A stretch of 64,000 bases of DNA, taken from assembly GCA_963726085.1 (NCBI GenBank), contig CAVSAR010000001.1, positions 744,001 to 808,000 on the forward strand. Direction: 5' to 3'. The notes beneath the pieces were generated by a model that did not search any database, was not told where the DNA came from, and saw nothing but the letters and a program-made list of their open reading frames with translations. Origin of the DNA: ZC4RG30 sp963726085 (GTDB lineage Bacteria > Pseudomonadota > Gammaproteobacteria > Steroidobacterales > Steroidobacteraceae). A program made the position numbers and the translations under genes. Below, piece by piece: positions 45,578-53,612 of the stretch (within the stretch, counting starts at the first letter, position 1; each line of letters starts with the position of its first letter).

Positions 45578-47056
45578 CGGCAACTCTGTGGCATTGGCCC
45601 AGATGCCATGCACCTGCTGGCTGATCCTAAACGGCAGTATCACGCGCGCCACGTCGCCCTCGGCCAGGCGCTGCGCGTCGGCAATCACCAGCTCGGAACG
45701 CATCTCGGCGTAGTTGGAGGCCACGCCCACCAGGTAACCGTCGCCTTCGTTGGCTCCCCCGCCAGCGGCGGTGCGCGGCACGAAACTGCATTCCTGCAGG
45801 CCGTGCACGGGACCGGCAAAGTATTTCTGCACCTCGCCGGTCTTGACGTCAAAACGCCCGTAGCTGTTGGACGGTGGACCGAACAGGCCCGCACCGATCT
45901 TGCTGCGATCCATGGGCCGGTCATTGTCGGTAAACAGGGTGTACAGGTAGCGCGTCTCCAGCGTCATGAACCGCGGGTCGACCTTGCCCAGGTCACCCAC
46001 CTGCATTGGCCAGAGGATCTGCTCCTGCCATTGGTCACTGCGCTTGTCCAGGTCCAGCGTGATCTTGCGGATGAAGGCCCGCGCCTTGGCCGGGTTCCAC
46101 GGCGTGCCATCGATGGGAGGGAAGAACGGAAAGAAGTTCGAATCGAAGAACGGCGCGTAGAGGATGACCTTGTTGCCCTCGGAGTACGCGTTGAACGTGT
46201 GCATCATGCAGCGTTCCGGCCCCTTGAACCAGCGCATGTCGCGCGCCGCGCCGCCACGCGGGATCACGCCGATCATGCTGGGCTTGGACGCATCCCAGCC
46301 CCAGTGGATGCGTCCTTCCTTGAGGCGCTGCTCACTGGTCACATAGCCGCCAAACGGGATCACCACGTGCCGGTGCGTGACCGCCATGTCGTGGATGACG
46401 CTGACATAGGGCACTTTCACGCTGACTGAGTCGGTGACCTTGCCCTGGGGATTTACAGTCGCGATGTACAGGTCGTCGCTGGCCAGGCCCGTGGCCTCGT
46501 AGCCGAACGAGACCATTTCGCCACTCAAGGGGTCAAGCTTCGGGTGCGCGCTGAACGTCTGGCTCTTCCAGGAGCCGCCAGCGTCCCAGTGGCCGCGCGT
46601 GGCCAGGGTGGTCGGATCCAGCTCGTACGGCAGCCCGTCCTCCTTGAGCGAGAACAGCTTGCCGCCATAGATCAGCGGCGCAGTGTTGGACACCGTGCGC
46701 CGATTGGGGTGCGCCGCGTCGCTGATCGACGGGTCGTCGGTGTAGGGATTGCGGTAGTAACCATACAACTGCCTGCCGGCGGCCAGGTTGCGATCGAAAC
46801 GCTCGGTGTGCACCCAGCGGCCGCGATAACTGACACGCCCATTGTGGATGCGAAACATGCTGACGTAGCCGTCGGCATTGAGGATGGCGTCATCCTTGAA
46901 TTTCGATGGCATGAACCACTCGGCGCCCACGCGGTAGAACACGCCGTCGATATCGTGCGGGATGGTGCCCACGACCTCGCAATCAAGGACATCTGCTTCA
47001 AAGCGGATGGGCGCGCCAAATCCCCGGCCCGCAGCCGCATTGGACAGGTCAGCCAC
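45551..47056 (-). CDS. Carotenoid oxygenase (RPE65/CCD/lignostilbene dioxygenase) family protein 2
   Basis: A 501-residue paralogue of the oxygenase at 34906-36390, clearly diverged. The iron-binding histidines are His171 (FSAHPKLDP), His222 (VIHDMAVT), His286 (MMHTFNAY) and His483 (QVHGIWA). The start is a GTG at 47056, overlapping the pirin stop by eight bases with a GGGGG stretch upstream; the following ADLSNAAAGRGFG looks like a normal N-terminus. Cytoplasmic. Substrate unknown. A second gene of this family within 10 kb suggests different positions or compounds are cleaved. Confidence 0.9.
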   Translation of the reverse strand: MADLSNAAAGRGFGAPIRFEADVLDCEVVGTIPHDIDGVFYRVGAEWFMPSKFKDDAILNADGYVSMFRIHNGRVSYRGRWVHTERFDRNLAAGRQLYGYYRNPYTDDPSISDAAHPNRRTVSNTAPLIYGGKLFSLKEDGLPYELDPTTLATRGHWDAGGSWKSQTFSAHPKLDPLSGEMVSFGYEATGLASDDLYIATVNPQGKVTDSVSVKVPYVSVIHDMAVTHRHVVIPFGGYVTSEQRLKEGRIHWGWDASKPSMIGVIPRGGAARDMRWFKGPERCMMHTFNAYSEGNKVILYAPFFDSNFFPFFPPIDGTPWNPAKARAFIRKITLDLDKRSDQWQEQILWPMQVGDLGKVDPRFMTLETRYLYTLFTDNDRPMDRSKIGAGLFGPPSNSYGRFDVKTGEVQKYFAGPVHGLQECSFVPRTAAGGGANEGDGYLVGVASNYAEMRSELVIADAQRLAEGDVARVILPFRISQQVHGIWANATELPLGQPVVAS

Positions 47057-47930
47057 TGATCACCCCCGACTCCAGATGGCCGAACCGGCCTGATTCCAGG
47101 TCGTTGAATGCGGAGACGATCTCACTGCGCGAATTCATCACGAACGGACCATAGCCGACGATGGGCTCGTCGATGGGCTGGCCCGAGAGCACCAGCATTT
47201 TTACCTCCGCCTGGGCGCGCAACCACACCCCGCTGCCCGTGGCGGAAAGCACCGCCAGGGACGCATCGCCCATACTTTGTCCGGAGCCGATCTGCATCTG
47301 CCCCTGCAGCACGGCCAGGACGGTGTTGTGGCCGTCGGGCATTTCAAGCGTGCAGGTGGCACCGGAATTGAGGTGCACATCCCACACGTTGAGTTCGGTG
47401 AACGTGTGGGCCGGCCCTTGAACGCCGGCGCACTTGCCGGCGATCACACGTACGCGGCCGGCATTGTTGTCCAGTTGCACTTCCGGAATCATGGCGCTGG
47501 TGATGGTCTGGTACCGCGGCGCGGTCATCTTGTCCTTGGCTGGCAGGTTGACCCACAGCTGCGCCATTTCCAGGCGCCCGCCGCGCTTGGTGAATCCATC
47601 GGAATGAAATTCCTCGTGCATGATGCCGGCGCCGGCTGTCATCCATTGCACATCGCCTGGGCCGATCGACCCACCGTTGCCGGTCGAATCGCGATGGTTC
47701 ACTTCGCCGCTGTAGACAATGGTCACGGTCTCGAAGCCGCGGTGTGGATGCTCGCCCACGCCGCGCTGGGTCCGTGATGGGGCAAATTCGCTGGGACCGG
47801 CCAGATCCAGCAGCAGAAACGGACTGAGCTGCTTGCCCATCCGATCATAGGAAAACAGCGTGCGTACGGGAAAGCCGTCCCCGACCCAGTGGCTGGAGGG
47901 CGCGGCATAGATCCCAAGCACAGACTTCAT
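47049..47930 (-). CDS. Pirin family protein
   Basis: A 293-residue bicupin. The N-terminal metal site shows PHRGFETVTIVYSGEVNHRDS (in part) and MTAGAGIMHEE with the expected His-x-His and Glu ligands. The C-terminal cupin is less conserved. Some pirins oxidise quercetin and others bind regulators; neither is proven here. It starts a minus-strand pair with oxygenase 2 and is read from 47930, after the SDR at 47959. Confidence 0.9.
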   Translation of the reverse strand: MKSVLGIYAAPSSHWVGDGFPVRTLFSYDRMGKQLSPFLLLDLAGPSEFAPSRTQRGVGEHPHRGFETVTIVYSGEVNHRDSTGNGGSIGPGDVQWMTAGAGIMHEEFHSDGFTKRGGRLEMAQLWVNLPAKDKMTAPRYQTITSAMIPEVQLDNNAGRVRVIAGKCAGVQGPAHTFTELNVWDVHLNSGATCTLEMPDGHNTVLAVLQGQMQIGSGQSMGDASLAVLSATGSGVWLRAQAEVKMLVLSGQPIDEPIVGYGPFVMNSRSEIVSAFNDLESGRFGHLESGVISG

Positions 47931-47958
47931 AGTCGCACCTCCCTGGCACAGTTGTTCA

Positions 47959-48702
47959 TCAGCCCCTGCCGACGAACGGCATGGCAGTGGCCATGACGGT
48001 CATGTGCAGTACGTTGGCATCCAGCGGCAAGTTGGCCATGTAGAGCACGGCGTCGGCGACGTGCTTGACGTCGAACGTGGGCTCCGGCTTCAGCGAGAAA
48101 TCCGCCTGCAGCGTACCGCTCGACATCGGGATGCCCAGGTTAGTCTGGACATTGCCGATGTCGATCTGGCCGCAGGCGATGTTGTGGCGGCGCCCTTCCA
48201 GCGACAGCGACTTGGTCAGCCCGGTGACCGCATGCTTGGACGCGGTGTACGCGGCCATGTTGGGTCGCGGCGTCTCCGAGGCGATGGAGCCGTTGTTGAT
48301 GATGCGTCCACCCTGCGGAACCTGCGACTTCATCGCGCGAAAGGCGGCCTGCGCGCACAGGAACGCCCCGGTCAGGTTGGTGTCGATCACCCGGCGCCAT
48401 ACCTCCGGCGCCAGCTCGTCTGTGGGTGTGGGCGGGGCAGCGGTGCCGGCGTTGTTGAACAACACGTCCAGGCGGCCGAACGTGGCCACCGTCTGGTCCA
48501 CCATGGCGGCAACGGCCGCCGCGTCGGTGACGTCGACCCCAAGCACCAGTGATTTGTGCACCAGCAGGGCTGCGGTTTCCTGCAATGGCCCCGTGCGACG
48601 TCCGGCCAGGGCGACCACATAGCCGGCTGCGGACAGCGCCACGGCGACGGCCCTGCCAATTCCCGATCCGCCCCCGGTTACCAGCGCGACCCTGGACTGC
48701 AT
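47959..48702 (-). CDS. Short-chain dehydrogenase/reductase
   Basis: A 247-residue classical SDR: TGGGSGIGRAVA (9-20), NNAGTAAPP, the catalytic Ser in NGSIAS and YTASKHAVTG. The start at 48702 is preceded by GGGGAGAGGT. It sits 28 bases upstream of the pirin gene on the same strand, probably cotranscribed with pirin and oxygenase 2. The substrate is unknown. Confidence 0.9.
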   Translation of the reverse strand: MQSRVALVTGGGSGIGRAVAVALSAAGYVVALAGRRTGPLQETAALLVHKSLVLGVDVTDAAAVAAMVDQTVATFGRLDVLFNNAGTAAPPTPTDELAPEVWRRVIDTNLTGAFLCAQAAFRAMKSQVPQGGRIINNGSIASETPRPNMAAYTASKHAVTGLTKSLSLEGRRHNIACGQIDIGNVQTNLGIPMSSGTLQADFSLKPEPTFDVKHVADAVLYMANLPLDANVLHMTVMATAMPFVGRG

Positions 48703-48830
48703 ACCTCTCCCCAAGATTGAATTTCCGGCAAGGCAAGCCTACCCGAAAGCCCAAGGCATTTGAGGCCGTCGAACGGCGTAAAATGGGCCCTTCAAGGGGG
48801 TGGGCACAACGCCCCGGCAAGGGCAGGACC

Positions 48831-49194
48831 ATGCGAAATCGGCGGTTGGCAATGGCCTTGTTGGGCGCTGCGCTGCTGGCGCCGCTGTGGGCTTCATTGC
48901 AGGGCCAGGGCAGCGCACGCCTCTGTCGCGGCCCCGGCCTTTACGGCCGGCCAGCTAGGTGCCTTGCCGCAGGCCGGCGGGCGTACCAGCAATTCTGCCT
49001 CGCCAGCCATGGTGAGCATGGCAGGCGGCGGCGCGACGCTGGTCAATGCATCCGGCAACCTGCAGTCCCTTGCCAACAGCGCCTGGGACGGAAGGAACGC
49101 CACGCCGGCATTTCGCAACCTGCTGACCCCATCGCAGTTGCGCGATGTGGCCTACTACATCTCTGTCGAGTTGTTCCCAGCGCGCACCAATTGA
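48831..49194 (+). pseudogene. Decayed small c-type cytochrome
   Basis: The ATG at 48831 begins a signal peptide (MRNRRLAMALLGAALLAPLW). The rest of a small monoheme cytochrome c can be followed only by changing frame about three times. One frame has AFTAGQLGALPQAGGRT, another YQQFCLASHGEHG, and the first returns with GGGATLVNASGNLQSLANSAW and ends LRDVAYYISVELFPARTN. The heme site reads C-x-x-S-H instead of C-x-x-C-H, so the second heme cysteine is lost. Multiple indels plus this substitution make a true pseudogene likely. Confidence 0.65.
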
Positions 49195-49204
49195 AGGAGG
49201 TTTC

Positions 49205-50185
49205 GTGGCTACGCCAAAACGGATTCTGGTAGCGGTGAAGTCACCGCAGTCGCGCAGCCAGCCTGCGCTTGCCAAGGCGGCGCAGCTGGCGCAAGCCACC
49301 GGTGCCAAGCTGGAACTGTTCCACGCCATTACCGCGCCACTGTACGTCGATGCGTTCGTGCTCGAGGGACTGACCATCCCCGAGGTGCAGAAACAGTGGA
49401 AACTAAGAACGCTCAAGGCACTGGAAAAACTCGCGCAGCCGCTGCGCGAGCAGGGTCTGGGCGTGGCGACCTCCGGTGACTGGGATTTCCCTGCCTACGA
49501 GGCCGTGGTCAGGCGTGCAAAGCTCAGCGGTTCGGACCTCATCGTCGCGGAACGTCATGCCAAGCACCACGTGCTGCCCTGGCTGCTGCGCTTCAATGAC
49601 TGGGAGTTGTTGCGGCGCAGCCCGGTGCCGGTGCTGCTGGTCAAGCACACCCGGCCGTGGAAGCGGCCCGTGGTACTGGCCGCCATCGACCCGTCCCATG
49701 TGTTTGCCAAGCCAGCCGGCCTTGACCTCGACATCCTGGACGAAGCCCAGTGGCTGGCCACCGCGCTGGGCGGCAAGGTGCATGCAGTGCATGCATATCC
49801 GAACGTCATGATGCCCATTGAACGCATCGGCATGATGCCGCCGGAGGTCAGCGACCGCATGGAACGGCAGCTGCAAGCCGACGCCCGCAAGACGTTTCGC
49901 AAGGAATTGGAAAATCGCGACATCCCCCCGTCCCGGCGGCACCTGGTTGGTGGACAACCAGCAACCGTCGTACCGCAGGTCGCCAAGCAACAGCGCGCGG
50001 CAATTGTGGTCATGGGTGCTATTTCCAGGTCCGGGCTCAAGCGCCTGATAATCGGCAACGTCGCCGAACAGGTGCTCGACGCCCTGCCCTGCGACGTGCT
50101 GGTGCTCAAGCCGGACAGCTTCAAGAGCACGGTGACCAGCCGCGGCCGCGGCGTGCAGCTGGTGGCGACGCCCTCGTACGGCTGA
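49205..50185 (+). CDS. Tandem universal stress protein, UspE-like
   Basis: Two UspA domains in 326 residues. The first begins TPKRILVAVKSPQS and includes DLIVAERHAKHHVL. The second begins RPVVLAAIDPSHV and ends with VVMGAISRSGLKRLIIGNVAEQ (in part) and DVLVLKP, near the usual G-x2-G-x9-GS nucleotide site. The GTG at 49205 is chosen for the strong GAAGGAGG ribosome site just before it. Such proteins are induced in stress and stationary phase; binding partners are unknown. It directly follows the decayed cytochrome gene. Confidence 0.88.
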   Translation: MATPKRILVAVKSPQSRSQPALAKAAQLAQATGAKLELFHAITAPLYVDAFVLEGLTIPEVQKQWKLRTLKALEKLAQPLREQGLGVATSGDWDFPAYEAVVRRAKLSGSDLIVAERHAKHHVLPWLLRFNDWELLRRSPVPVLLVKHTRPWKRPVVLAAIDPSHVFAKPAGLDLDILDEAQWLATALGGKVHAVHAYPNVMMPIERIGMMPPEVSDRMERQLQADARKTFRKELENRDIPPSRRHLVGGQPATVVPQVAKQQRAAIVVMGAISRSGLKRLIIGNVAEQVLDALPCDVLVLKPDSFKSTVTSRGRGVQLVATPSYG

Positions 50186-50206
50186 CCGGGCGGCCGCGAC
50201 GCCGCG

Positions 50207-51340
50207 TTAGTCGACGAGGATGGCGCGGCTGACGTCGCGCACGTCGTTGCAGCCGGTCAGCGCCAGGCTGACCTGCAGCTCCCGGCTGATGATCTGCAAT
50301 GCCAGGGTGACACCGGCACCGCCCATGGCGCCCAGCCCGTACAGGTACGAGCGCCCCGTCAGCGTCGCGGATGCGCCCATGGCCAACGCCTTGAGCATGT
50401 CCTGTCCGCTGCGAATGCCGCCATCCAGCATCACTTCACAGCGACCCTGCACGGCCTCGGCCACCAGCGGCAGCGCCGAGATCGTGGAGCGCGCGCCATC
50501 GAGCTGCCGGCCACCGTGATTGGACACCACCAGCGCTTCGGCGCCCAGGTCCACGGCACGCCGGGCGTCTTCCGGATCCATCACGCCCTTGATGACCAGC
50601 TTGCCTTTCCAGCGTCGACGCACGTCCTCCAGGTCCTTCCAGGTGACGGACGCATCAAACTGCGTGCCAATCCACTGCGCCAGCGATGCCGTGCCCATGT
50701 TCTGGGCGACATCGACCAGGTTGCCAAACGTGCGCCGCTTGCCGCGCAGCACGCCCCACGCCCAGCGTGGCCGGCAGGCGATGTCGATTGCGTTGCGCAG
50801 CGTCAGCCGCGGCGGAATCGACAGGCCATTCTTGGCATCGCGACGCCGCAACCCGGACACCGGGATGTCCACGGTCATCATCAGCACCGGGCAGCCGGCT
50901 GCCTCGGCGCGGTCGATCAGCGACGCGGTGTAGCCGCGGTCCTTCATGACATAGAGCTGGAACCAGAACGGCGCGCGGGTCGCGGCGCGCACATCCTCGA
51001 TGGAACAGATGGACACGGTGCTGAGGCAGTACGGGATGCCGAACGCCTCGGCGGCGCGCGCCGCGTGAATCTCGCCGTCCTGGTACACCAGGCCACCCAT
51101 GCCTATGGGTCCCATGACCAGCGGCATCGCAGCTGGCGTGCCGAGAATGGGCTTGGCCAGGCTCTGGCGCGTCACGTCGATCAGTACCCGCTGCCGCAAC
51201 AGCAGGGCGTCGAAGTCGCTGCGATTGCGCGCCAGCGTCAGCTCCTCGTAGGAGCCGCGATCCACATACTCGAACATGCTGCGCGGCATGCGCCGCCGCG
51301 CCAGTTCGCGCAGGTCCGCAATGCTGTTGATTACCCGCAT
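50207..51340 (-). CDS. FMN-dependent alpha-hydroxy-acid dehydrogenase (LldD-like)
   Basis: A 377-residue flavoprotein of the L-lactate dehydrogenase/glycolate oxidase/mandelate dehydrogenase family. Active-site residues include the histidine and arginine of VSNHGGRQLDG and the lysine of LVIKGVMD. FMN-phosphate contacts are in MLDGGIRSGQD and ATLTGRSYLYG. The N-terminal RRRMPRSMFEYVDRGSYEE is typical. The substrate may be L-lactate or another 2-hydroxyacid. It follows mmsA on the same strand by 45 bases. Confidence 0.9.
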   Translation of the reverse strand: MRVINSIADLRELARRRMPRSMFEYVDRGSYEELTLARNRSDFDALLLRQRVLIDVTRQSLAKPILGTPAAMPLVMGPIGMGGLVYQDGEIHAARAAEAFGIPYCLSTVSICSIEDVRAATRAPFWFQLYVMKDRGYTASLIDRAEAAGCPVLMMTVDIPVSGLRRRDAKNGLSIPPRLTLRNAIDIACRPRWAWGVLRGKRRTFGNLVDVAQNMGTASLAQWIGTQFDASVTWKDLEDVRRRWKGKLVIKGVMDPEDARRAVDLGAEALVVSNHGGRQLDGARSTISALPLVAEAVQGRCEVMLDGGIRSGQDMLKALAMGASATLTGRSYLYGLGAMGGAGVTLALQIISRELQVSLALTGCNDVRDVSRAILVD

Positions 51341-51385
51341 CCCAGTCGCCTTGTCATTTGCCCACCGTTGGTCGGCCGGTGCGCA

Positions 51386-52876
51386 TCAGTTTACCGGCAT
51401 GATGAATTCCGGGCCGCGCTCCGGGCCCTGCGGCCAGCGCTGCATCACGCTCTTGTAGCGCGTGTAGAAGCGCAGTGCCTCCTCGCCATAGGCATGATGA
51501 TCGCCGAATAGCGACTGCTTCCAGCCACCGAAGGAATGCCACGCCATGGGCACCGGGATCGGCACGTTGATGCCTACCATTCCCACCTCCACGCTGCGAG
51601 CAAACGCCCGCGCGGTCGCCCCGTCGGCGGTGAAGCACACCGCCCCGTTGCTATAGGGATGATCGTTGATCAGGCGCACGGCTTCGGCCAGGTCCGGCAC
51701 GCGCATCACGCCCAGCACCGGGCCGAAGATCTCCTCCCGATAGATGACATGGTTCTCGCGCACGTGGTCGAACAGCGTCGCGCCGGTAAAGAACCCGTGC
51801 TCGTAACCGGCCACGCGGTGGCCGCGGCCATCCACGACCAGGCGGGCCCCTTCGGCCACGCCCTGGCCAATGTAGGATTCGACGCGTTGGCGGTGCGCTG
51901 CCGTCACCAGGGGCCCCATCTGCGACCCGGGATCCTCGCCACTGCCGATGCGCAGCTGCTGCGCCCGCGCCGCCAGCAGCGGCACCAGTCGATCGGCCGT
52001 GTCGCCGACAGCGATTGCCATGGAGATCGCCATGCAGCGCTCGCCGGCCGAACCATAGGCCGCGCCCGCCAGCGCATCGGCGGCCAGCTCAAGGTCCGCG
52101 TCGGGCATCACCACCATGTGATTCTTGGCGCCGCCCAGCGCCTGCACGCGCTTGCCGTGCTGCGTGGCAAGCTGGTGGACATGCCGCGCCACCTGCGTGG
52201 AGCCCACAAAGGAAATCGCCTGCACGCCCGGATGCACCAGCAGTGCATCGACCGCCTGGCGATCACCATGGACGACATTGAGTACGCCGTCGGGCAGGCC
52301 AGCCTCCTGCATGAGCTGCGCCAGCATCAGGCTTGGCGACGGATCGCGCTCCGCGGGCTTGAGCACAAAGGTGTTGCCGCAGGCGATGGCCAGCGGAAAC
52401 ATCCACATCGGCACCATGCACGGAAAGTTGAACGGAGTGATGCCGGCGGCCACGCCCAGTGGCTGGCGCAGATTCCAGTTGTCGATGCCGCCGCCCACGT
52501 TGTCAGAGTGCACGCCGGACAACAACCGCGGCACGCCGCAGGCGAACTCCACGATCTCGATGCCGCGGGTTACCTCCCCTTGGGCATCGGCAAGCACTTT
52601 GCCGTGCTCGCGCGTAATGGCCGCTGCCAGCGCCGCGCGCCGCTGTACCAGCAGTTCGCGGAACCGGAACAACACGTGTGCGCGCCGCGGGGCCGGCGTA
52701 TTCGACCAGGCCGGATACGCCGCGGTTGCCGCTGCCACGGCCCGATCCACCATGGCGGGGCCAGCCAGCGCCACCGTGCCGACCACCTGCCCGGTGGCCG
52801 GGTTGAACACCTCGCAAGCCCGGTCGCCGGGCGCCCCCGGCGTGATCGCACCGCCGACGAAATGACTGATGTCCAA
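51386..52876 (-). CDS. mmsA: CoA-acylating methylmalonate-semialdehyde dehydrogenase
   Basis: Converts (methyl)malonate semialdehyde with CoA and NAD to propionyl- or acetyl-CoA in valine, inositol or beta-alanine breakdown. It has FNFPCMVPMWMFPLAIACGN (about 149-168), diagnostic of the CoA-acylating type. The nucleophile Cys281 is in GSAGERCMAIS. With the TTG at 52876, preceded by GAGGAGGG, the protein has 496 residues. It follows the SDR stop by one base, so the SDR may be a hydroxyisobutyrate-like or other alcohol dehydrogenase of the same pathway (inference). Confidence 0.9.
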   Translation of the reverse strand: MDISHFVGGAITPGAPGDRACEVFNPATGQVVGTVALAGPAMVDRAVAAATAAYPAWSNTPAPRRAHVLFRFRELLVQRRAALAAAITREHGKVLADAQGEVTRGIEIVEFACGVPRLLSGVHSDNVGGGIDNWNLRQPLGVAAGITPFNFPCMVPMWMFPLAIACGNTFVLKPAERDPSPSLMLAQLMQEAGLPDGVLNVVHGDRQAVDALLVHPGVQAISFVGSTQVARHVHQLATQHGKRVQALGGAKNHMVVMPDADLELAADALAGAAYGSAGERCMAISMAIAVGDTADRLVPLLAARAQQLRIGSGEDPGSQMGPLVTAAHRQRVESYIGQGVAEGARLVVDGRGHRVAGYEHGFFTGATLFDHVRENHVIYREEIFGPVLGVMRVPDLAEAVRLINDHPYSNGAVCFTADGATARAFARSVEVGMVGINVPIPVPMAWHSFGGWKQSLFGDHHAYGEEALRFYTRYKSVMQRWPQGPERGPEFIMPVN

Positions 52877-52877
52877 A

Positions 52878-53612
52878 TCAGCCCTCCTCGAGGTGACGAT
52901 ACCCGGGGTCGCCATACTCGATGAGTTCCGCTGGCTTGCCAGTGCGATACAGCACCACCCGTCCGGCGCAGTCTTCACGCAAGGCCAGTTCCAGCACCGC
53001 CTCGGCAAACGCGTCGGCCGAGTCGATGGCGTCCGGCACGATGCAGTTCACGCGCACCCGGTGCTCGCGCTGCCAGTCGCGCAGCGCCGCGGTCAGTCGC
53101 ATGACGCCCGCCTTGGCGGCACTGTAGGCCGGCCGGTCACCGGCCCCGAACCCCAGGCCGCAGTCCGCCGCGACATTCACGATTGAACCGCCGCGCAGGC
53201 GCAAGACATCCAGCGCCTGGCGGGTGATGTGCAAGGTGCCCAGCAGGTTGACGCTGGCAATGCGCGCCCAGTGTTCGAGTGGATCATTGTCCAGCCAGGG
53301 ACCGGCAATGTTGAACACCAGGTCCAGCCCGCCGTACTCGCGCACCGCCCGGTCAATCAGGTCGCGCACCTGTTCGCCGGAGGCCACGTCGCAGCGATGC
53401 GCAAACGCCTGCCCGCCGGCGCCACGAATGCCGGCGGCCACCTCGCCGGCCAGCGCGTAATCGATGTCTGCCACCACCACGCTGGCCCCCTGTGCGGCAC
53501 AGCGCCGGGCCACGGCCGCGCCCGCACCCGAGCCGCCGCCCGTGACCAGTGCCACGCGCCGCTCCAGGCGGCGCGTCCCTCGCACCGCTGGCTGGGGATC
53601 AGTCAGCTGCAC
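52878..53612 (-). CDS. Short-chain dehydrogenase/reductase
   Basis: A 244-residue SDR with TGGGSGAGAAVA as the nucleotide motif, FNIAGP for NNAG, Asn-Val-Ala-Ala-Asp at the serine position and YSAAK for the catalytic Tyr/Lys. The usual active-site serine seems replaced in NVAADCGLG, so activity may be altered. The start is a GTG at 53612, overlapping the M16 peptidase stop by 14 bases. It is coupled to mmsA. Confidence 0.83.
   Translation of the reverse strand: MQLTDPQPAVRGTRRLERRVALVTGGGSGAGAAVARRCAAQGASVVVADIDYALAGEVAAGIRGAGGQAFAHRCDVASGEQVRDLIDRAVREYGGLDLVFNIAGPWLDNDPLEHWARIASVNLLGTLHITRQALDVLRLRGGSIVNVAADCGLGFGAGDRPAYSAAKAGVMRLTAALRDWQREHRVRVNCIVPDAIDSADAFAEAVLELALREDCAGRVVLYRTGKPAELIEYGDPGYRHLEEG

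Noticed and set aside
48549..49232. 227-codon plus-strand frame through the SDR start and cytochrome region
   Set aside because: It only joins an antisense stretch to one fragment of the decayed cytochrome; no single protein results.
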